Shown piece after piece: positions 6,491 through 10,261 of a stretch of 10,261 nt of DNA (its first letter is position 1; each line of letters opens with the position of its first letter). The DNA comes from Candidatus Taylorbacteria bacterium RIFCSPLOWO2_01_FULL_50_130 (GTDB lineage Bacteria; Patescibacteriota; Minisyncoccia; Phycocordibacterales; UBA10002): assembly GCA_001821155.1 (NCBI GenBank), contig MHSB01000027.1:1-10261 (forward strand), given 5' to 3'. The notes beneath the pieces were generated by a model. It was given only the letters and a program-made list of their open reading frames with translations, was not told the DNA's origin and searched no databases. The position numbers were made by a program, and so were the translations under genes.

Positions 6491-6514
6491 ATCACTATGC
6501 GAAAGTATGCCATG

Positions 6515-7486
6515 TTAAGATTCTTTTTCAAGAGATTGCATCATGCGGACGTTAATGAGATTTTCCGAGAACGAATGCGGATACGTCTTTTTTCTCTTGA
6601 TTGCGTCTCGAAATGCTTTCATTTCTTCAATATACATTTCTTCTTCGTTTACGTACCCTTTTTCAGGATTGCCCTTGGGAACTTTTATCACGTCAGTCTT
6701 TTTATCCTTTACCGTGAAAATCCTTATTTTGTAATCAAACCGCTCCCACTCCAAGACGCCATCGGAGCCGAGAATGCGAAGCGTCCTAAAGGGCTTGCGC
6801 GAAATAACGTCAATCAGCATCGTTCCGCGTACATTGTTCTCGTACGCAACGGTGGCCGTGACGGTATCATCGGCATCCATATCTAGGTCGGATAGTTTGG
6901 TGATAGAGCCAAATACCTTTTTGACGCGCGAACCCATGAGAGAATTAAGCCAGATGAGCTCAAACGCGAACATTTCCCGACACGCGCTCGTCTCCTTTTT
7001 TGAAAAATACACAGTGCGGTAATCTTCCCACGGGTGCCAGTCGGGAAGATACTGCCCCATGTGATACTGAAAAGCCAACGCTTTTCCAATCTTCTCCTTA
7101 TCCAAAATCTTTTTCATCAGCTTGACGGCGGGATTGAAAAGGAATGTGCATGATGGTGCTTTGACCGTAGCGTCTTTGTTTTTGAGAATTTCCTTGTACC
7201 CATCATTGCTTGTTGGATGTTCCACGAAGAAGTGCTTTTTGTGCTTCAAGGCGTAGCGGATGTAATCGCCGTGCGCGTCCGGCGATGTGGAGATAATGAG
7301 CACATCGAAACCTTTCGGTGAAATATCGGAAAATTGCGCCGCGGTACGAATATCATATGTTTCTCTTGCCTCCGCATTCCGGTCCGGGCGTATGTCAAAC
7401 CCGACGATTGTCTTCTCGCCAAGAGCGTGGAGATTGCGGATGCGCCGCTTACCCATTGAGCCAAGTCCGACGATTAAAAAACGCAT
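6515..7486 (-). CDS. Gfo/Idh/MocA-family oxidoreductase with atypical active site
   Basis: The 323-aa protein has an N-terminal NAD(P)-binding Rossmann fold (FLIVGLGSMGKRRIRNL at 3-19, with GxGxxG, and Asp31 at the end of the second strand) and the usual C-terminal alpha/beta dimer domain. LIISTSPDAHGDYIRYALKHKKHFFVEHP (63-91 region) matches the family's ISTP...EKP segment, but the usual catalytic lysine of EKP is histidine here (Glu89-His90-Pro91). The usual GGGxLxDxGxHxxD segment is replaced by ACREMFAFELIWLNSLMG around 168-185, lacking the canonical histidine. So it may be a subfamily with a different mechanism or substrate. Proteins of this family oxidise or reduce sugars and sugar nucleotides. 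I start at MRFLIVG (7484-7486); a 14-residue longer frame would be encoded by spacer micro-repeats. It lies between the CMP-NulO synthetase and methyltransferase genes. Confidence 0.88.
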   Translation of the reverse strand: MRFLIVGLGSMGKRRIRNLHALGEKTIVGFDIRPDRNAEARETYDIRTAAQFSDISPKGFDVLIISTSPDAHGDYIRYALKHKKHFFVEHPTSNDGYKEILKNKDATVKAPSCTFLFNPAVKLMKKILDKEKIGKALAFQYHMGQYLPDWHPWEDYRTVYFSKKETSACREMFAFELIWLNSLMGSRVKKVFGSITKLSDLDMDADDTVTATVAYENNVRGTMLIDVISRKPFRTLRILGSDGVLEWERFDYKIRIFTVKDKKTDVIKVPKGNPEKGYVNEEEMYIEEMKAFRDAIKRKKTYPHSFSENLINVRMMQSLEKES

Positions 7487-7497
7487 AGTAAACAAAC

Positions 7498-7529
7498 TCT
7501 TAACTCTTGAACTATTAACTGTTAACAAC
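7498..7529 (-). repeat. Tandem 7-8 bp GTTA-type micro-repeats
   Basis: On the minus strand the spacer before the oxidoreductase gene reads as consecutive units that each begin GTT: GTTAACA, GTTAATA, GTTCAAGA, GTTAAGA. On the plus strand these are TCTTAAC (7498-7504), TCTTGAAC (7505-7512), TATTAAC (7513-7519) and TGTTAAC (7520-7526), then a final AAC. The period is 7, once 8. Similar units flank the far side of the CMP-NulO synthetase gene (8269-8368). There is no coding role; function unknown. Confidence 0.5.
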
Positions 7530-7548
7530 TGATATCGGCAGAAAATCT

Positions 7549-8265
7549 TTATGTTAATTTCCTGATGCTATCTTCGATTTCCTTTTTGTGCCGGTACAAC
7601 ATCTCCGCCACCACCCAATCTTCCGGCTCGTCCAAATCAACCGAGCGCCACTTGTCACATACGACCGCCTTCGTGTTTTTGGTAATGATTGTCCTCTCTT
7701 TCCGAAGCGCGGAGGTCTTCATGAGGTATACGAAACAGCCGTTCAAAAGATATGCCGGGCGCCACGCCTGCACATTGGTGGAGTCATCTGAAAATTTATT
7801 TCCGAGTACGAGACTCCCGTCCTTCTTCAAGTGGTAGAGCCGCGGGTGCGTGGGAGTCACGGTAAGCACGGTTGTCGCGCTTGTTTTTTGCATCATTCCA
7901 AAACACGCTTTGATGTCGCGCTGTTCGCGAAGCGGCGAAGTGGTCTGGAGAATGAGTACGTGCGTCGGTTCATACGATTCTTCTTTTTGGAGCTGTTCTA
8001 AAAGATGCAGAATGGAATCCACAACTTGCGCGGAATCGGTTGCAAGATGAGGCGGGCGAAGAAACGGAACTTCCGCACCGTACTTTTTGGCGATGTCCGC
8101 AATCTCGTTTGAATCGGTATCCACGATAACGCGATTCACAAAAGGAGATGCTTTCGCCTGCTCTATGGCGTAGGCAATCAGCGGTTTGCCGCAAAAATCC
8201 CGAATGTTCTTATTCGGTATCCGTTTGGAACCACCGCGGGCGGGAATGATGGCAAGAACCTTCAT
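7549..8265 (-). CDS. neuA: CMP-nonulosonate synthetase (acylneuraminate cytidylyltransferase, NeuA/LegF/PseF family)
   Basis: The enzyme joins CTP and the free nonulosonic acid to give the CMP-sugar used by glycosyltransferases, releasing pyrophosphate. The 238-aa length fits the single-domain bacterial forms. The hallmark nucleotide-binding motif IIPARGGSKRIPNKN is at 6-20, GKPLIAYAI at 26-34, VIVDTDSNEIADIAKKYGA at 46-64, FLRPPHLATDSA at 68-79 with the conserved RP-x-LA-x-D pattern, and LILQTTSPLR at about 103-112. The ATG at 8263-8265 is preferred over one 11 codons earlier because MKVLAIIPARGG is the normal N-terminus and the extra residues would come from spacer repeats. The C-terminal SVDLDEPEDW is also typical. 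Whether the substrate is sialic, legionaminic or pseudaminic acid cannot be read from sequence. It is flanked on both sides by micro-repeat spacers. Confidence 0.94.
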   Translation of the reverse strand: MKVLAIIPARGGSKRIPNKNIRDFCGKPLIAYAIEQAKASPFVNRVIVDTDSNEIADIAKKYGAEVPFLRPPHLATDSAQVVDSILHLLEQLQKEESYEPTHVLILQTTSPLREQRDIKACFGMMQKTSATTVLTVTPTHPRLYHLKKDGSLVLGNKFSDDSTNVQAWRPAYLLNGCFVYLMKTSALRKERTIITKNTKAVVCDKWRSVDLDEPEDWVVAEMLYRHKKEIEDSIRKLT

Positions 8266-8268
8266 ATA

Positions 8269-8368
8269 GTAATGACTTATAACTGAATAACTTATCATTG
8301 AATCACAAAAAGAATCTTTGCGGCTCCCTGTTATTCAGTCATTCAGTTATGAGTTATAGGTTATTCAG
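8269..8368. repeat. Two opposed blocks of 7-8 bp GTTA micro-repeats
   Basis: On the plus strand 8330-8368 reads GTTATTCA, GTCATTCA, GTTATGA, GTTATAG, GTTATTCA, G. On the minus strand 8291-8269 reads GTTATTCA, GTTATAA, GTCATTAC. The two blocks therefore face each other across a 38-bp unique core (8292-8329), forming an inverted arrangement of tandem repeats. The outermost unit overlaps the stop codon of the amidotransferase gene (8365-8367), and the other block ends 3 bp before the neuA-like ATG. Iteron-like protein sites or slippage-derived repeats are both possible. Confidence 0.6.
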
Positions 8369-9642
8369 TGTACTTGATATCTCAACTTCCACTCCCCTTT
8401 TTCTTTTTTCCACAAATGGGGCGAGCGAAACGCGTCAGCCAATTTCATAAAGTACGCGCGATTCATAACCGGATGCTTGAACTGCCTAAACGCTTTCGGA
8501 AATTCCTCTTTCGCGACGCTTAAATATTTGAACAACTCATCTTCAAAACGGGTGGGGTACTCACCGTCGAATCTCTTTACCAGAGCTACTCCCTCCTCGC
8601 GTGTAATGTCGCCCGACCGAATTTCTTGCGCCGCGTCATACGTCGCGCGCCCAATGCCGAACTTGATGTACGTCGTGTAGTAGTGCAAGTCGTCTATCTT
8701 GTCGTCAATTGAGTTGTACTTGCTGTATGTGCCGGGCGTGCGCTCTGGAGACGCTTCAAACCCGCCGTGCTTCACGGCATAGTAATAGCAAGACTGCGGG
8801 TGCCATTTAAGATAGTAGCCAAGATAGTGGACTTCCATTCTAAGTTTTTCAATCTGTTTCGGGTTTGCAGGGATATAGGGAAAGAGATCATTTTGAGAAA
8901 GACCGTACTTTTCCCCTAAGTCCTCGACAGACACCCCGCCGAGGAAAATCTCCGATTGTGTCTTGCTCGCGAAGTACGACCAGTTGCGCTTTGCGGAAGA
9001 AGTATCGCCAATCGGATTTCCGTACTCGGCTTCGTTCTCGCCATAAAAAACAAGAGGGATGTTGAAGAGAAGGGCAATCTTCGGTGCAAGGGACTTTTGC
9101 CCAATGATGAACGCCTGAAACGGGTGAAAAAGTTTTTCTACCGCAAGACGCGTTAAGAGGCGATGCACGCGCCCGTTCGGGGTATGGAGGTAGTTATCAA
9201 ATCCAGCGTGAATCCACGACTCAAAATTTTTCCATCCCCACGAAGTGTATTGGTGCGGCGCCCATGTGACAGTAAGAGGGTGCATGCCGTATTTGTACTT
9301 CAAGATATGCGCAGCGTAGAAGCTGTCCTTGCCGCCGCTCCCCGGCACAATGCAATCATAGGAGCCATCGGTCTTCCGATGTTTGTCGCAGAGCGCAATA
9401 AGTTCTTTTTCGCGCGCGCTCCAGTCAATCGTACTTCGTTTCATTTCCGCGAACCGGCAGGCGTCGCAGACGCCTTCTTCGTCAAGATGAATGGTCTTTT
9501 TTGTCGAGCCCGGCGTATGGCTGAATTCAACAGAAGAGTTCGGCCGCTGATTTGAAATGACACAGCGCGCACAAAACCGCACTTCTTTCGGAAGTTCGTA
9601 CTTTGCTGCAACGGTCGCTTCTTTCTTTCCTTTCACAGACAT
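8365..9642 (-). CDS. pseA: N-acetyl sugar amidotransferase (PseA/WbpG/WbuX family)
   Basis: This enzyme converts an N-acetyl group on a sugar into an acetamidino group, using ATP and ammonia delivered by a HisH/HisF-type pair. At 425 aa it is slightly longer than the usual ~380 because of an N-terminal extension. Two CxxC pairs, Cys24/Cys27 (RFCARC) and Cys59/Cys62 (CDACR), are probably a zinc site. The PP-loop ATP-pyrophosphatase signature SGGKDS is at 102-107. VTWAPHQYTSWGWKNF from about 125 and FYGENEAEYGNP from about 200 are typical of the family. Known members act on pseudaminic acid (PseA, Campylobacter) and on UDP-ManNAc(3NAc)A-type sugars (WbpG, Pseudomonas); the NulO genes alongside favour the former type. 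It starts 3 bp after the hisH-like stop, a tight coupling that supports joint function. The symbol is by family resemblance; the exact sugar is unknown. Confidence 0.92.
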   Translation of the reverse strand: MSVKGKKEATVAAKYELPKEVRFCARCVISNQRPNSSVEFSHTPGSTKKTIHLDEEGVCDACRFAEMKRSTIDWSAREKELIALCDKHRKTDGSYDCIVPGSGGKDSFYAAHILKYKYGMHPLTVTWAPHQYTSWGWKNFESWIHAGFDNYLHTPNGRVHRLLTRLAVEKLFHPFQAFIIGQKSLAPKIALLFNIPLVFYGENEAEYGNPIGDTSSAKRNWSYFASKTQSEIFLGGVSVEDLGEKYGLSQNDLFPYIPANPKQIEKLRMEVHYLGYYLKWHPQSCYYYAVKHGGFEASPERTPGTYSKYNSIDDKIDDLHYYTTYIKFGIGRATYDAAQEIRSGDITREEGVALVKRFDGEYPTRFEDELFKYLSVAKEEFPKAFRQFKHPVMNRAYFMKLADAFRSPHLWKKEKGEWKLRYQVH

Positions 9643-9645
9643 ACT

Positions 9646-10261
9646 CTATTTCACTATCTTAAGAAAATTCTTGAGAATCGTAAGCCCCGCGGAGCCGCTC
9701 TTTTCCGGATGAAATTGAGTCCCATAAATGTTACCACTGCGAATCGCGGAGCAAAATGTATATCCTCCATAGGTCGTATTGCCAAAAATGTTCTCCGGCT
9801 TCCCCGACTCGAATATATATGAGTGAACGAAATACGCAATCAGCTCTTTTTCCAGAGAATTGAATATCGTACCATTCCACGAAATCCCTTTTGGCTTCTC
9901 CACTCGGTTCCACCCGACTTCCGGAACTTTTTCTTTAACCGCCGATTTCGGAAACCGAACCACCATACCCGGAATGATGCCAAGACCTTTGTGCTCTCCA
10001 AACTCATAGCCGCGCTCCAGCAATATTTGAGCCCCAAGACAGATGCCGAGCATCGGCTTGCCGCTCTTTGCGAATGCTTTTACCGCGCCCGTCAGGCCTC
10101 TCATCTGGAGACCACGAATCCCGGCGGCAAACGCGCCAACTCCGGGAAGTACAAGCGCATCGGCGGCCGCTATCGCCGCCGCGTCTTCGGTTACAACAGA
10201 TTCCGCGCCCAAAAAGTTAAAGGCCTTCTTGAGACTTTGGAGATTGCCGACACCGTAGTCG
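9646..10261 (-). CDS. hisH: HisH-type glutamine amidotransferase subunit, N-terminus cut by window edge
   Basis: This class I glutaminase makes ammonia from glutamine. The frame is open to the window edge and begins DYGVGNLQSLKKAFNFLGAE, so only about five residues (the usual M-x-x-I-I before DYG) are missing. An internal TTG at 10210-10212 is not the start. In window numbering the nucleophile lies in GICLGAQ (Cys at residue 74), and the His-Glu of the triad is in GTQFHPEKS (184 and 186). PGVGAF and VGWN are further HisH signatures. In histidine synthesis HisH pairs with HisF, but here it is followed 3 bp later by the PseA/WbpG-type amidotransferase and there are no other his genes. I infer it is the dedicated ammonia supplier for amidino-sugar formation, like HisH2 in Pseudomonas. 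A HisF partner is expected just right of the window. Confidence 0.93.
   Translation of the reverse strand, partial: DYGVGNLQSLKKAFNFLGAESVVTEDAAAIAAADALVLPGVGAFAAGIRGLQMRGLTGAVKAFAKSGKPMLGICLGAQILLERGYEFGEHKGLGIIPGMVVRFPKSAVKEKVPEVGWNRVEKPKGISWNGTIFNSLEKELIAYFVHSYIFESGKPENIFGNTTYGGYTFCSAIRSGNIYGTQFHPEKSGSAGLTILKNFLKIVK

Noticed and set aside
6083..6886. 267-codon open frame on the plus strand
   Set aside because: It overlaps the methyltransferase and oxidoreductase genes in antisense; composition is that of a shadow, with no domain visible.
8269..8368. CRISPR array
   Set aside because: Units are only 7-8 bp, with no constant-length spacers and no cas genes.
9646..10261. HisH as a histidine-biosynthesis gene
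   Set aside because: No other his gene is in view, and it is 3 bp from a PseA/WbpG-type amidotransferase, the known partner of duplicated HisH proteins.

Overview
The window is one accessory surface-sugar locus. All ten genes I can support lie on the minus strand, so transcription runs from the right edge to the left edge. Their enzyme set is that of a nonulosonic acid (NulO; sialic, legionaminic or pseudaminic acid family) carrying an acetamidino group. Every gene reads through intact, and TAA, TAG and TGA all act as ordinary stops. Base composition looks close to 50% GC. Start codons mostly lack a Shine-Dalgarno sequence, and the spacers are full of palindromes. This feels like an uncultivated small-genome bacterium of the Patescibacteria/CPR type, but that is an impression from style; there is no rRNA or marker gene here to prove it.

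Layout in the direction of transcription. (1) Right edge, 9646-10261: a HisH-type glutaminase, cut by the window edge, followed after 3 bp by an N-acetyl sugar amidotransferase of the PseA/WbpG type (8365-9642). Together they would turn an N-acetyl group into an acetamidino group. (2) A CMP-nonulosonate synthetase (7549-8265). (3) A Gfo/Idh/MocA oxidoreductase with an atypical active site (6515-7486). (4) Two unrelated class I SAM methyltransferases (5600-6490 and 4701-5477). (5) A 451-residue protein that may be a divergent NodB/CE4-type deacetylase (3302-4657). (6) After a 339-bp gap, NeuB, the NulO synthase (1859-2962). (7) After a 313-bp gap, NeuC, the hydrolysing UDP-HexNAc 2-epimerase (397-1545). 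(8) At the left edge, the start of a left-handed beta-helix acetyltransferase (1-383).

How the genes fit together: NeuC releases a ManNAc-type sugar from UDP, NeuB condenses it with phosphoenolpyruvate, and the synthetase activates the product with CMP. HisH, the amidotransferase and presumably a HisF partner outside the window install the amidine. The methyltransferases, oxidoreductase, acetyltransferase and CE4-like protein would further decorate the sugar or make its precursor. No glycosyltransferase, 4,6-dehydratase or aminotransferase lies inside the window, so the exact NulO cannot be named.

The spacers are as notable as the genes. Three different long inverted-repeat elements fill three of the gaps (1667-1841, 3099-3265 and 5476-5594). 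The one at 3099-3265 has perfect 13-bp terminal inverted repeats flanked by a 5-bp CTATT direct duplication, the signature of a small non-autonomous transposon (MITE). Two shorter perfect palindromes (3066-3095 and 4668-4688) and two arrays of 7-8 bp GTTA-type micro-repeats around the CMP-synthetase gene occupy most of the remaining larger spacers.
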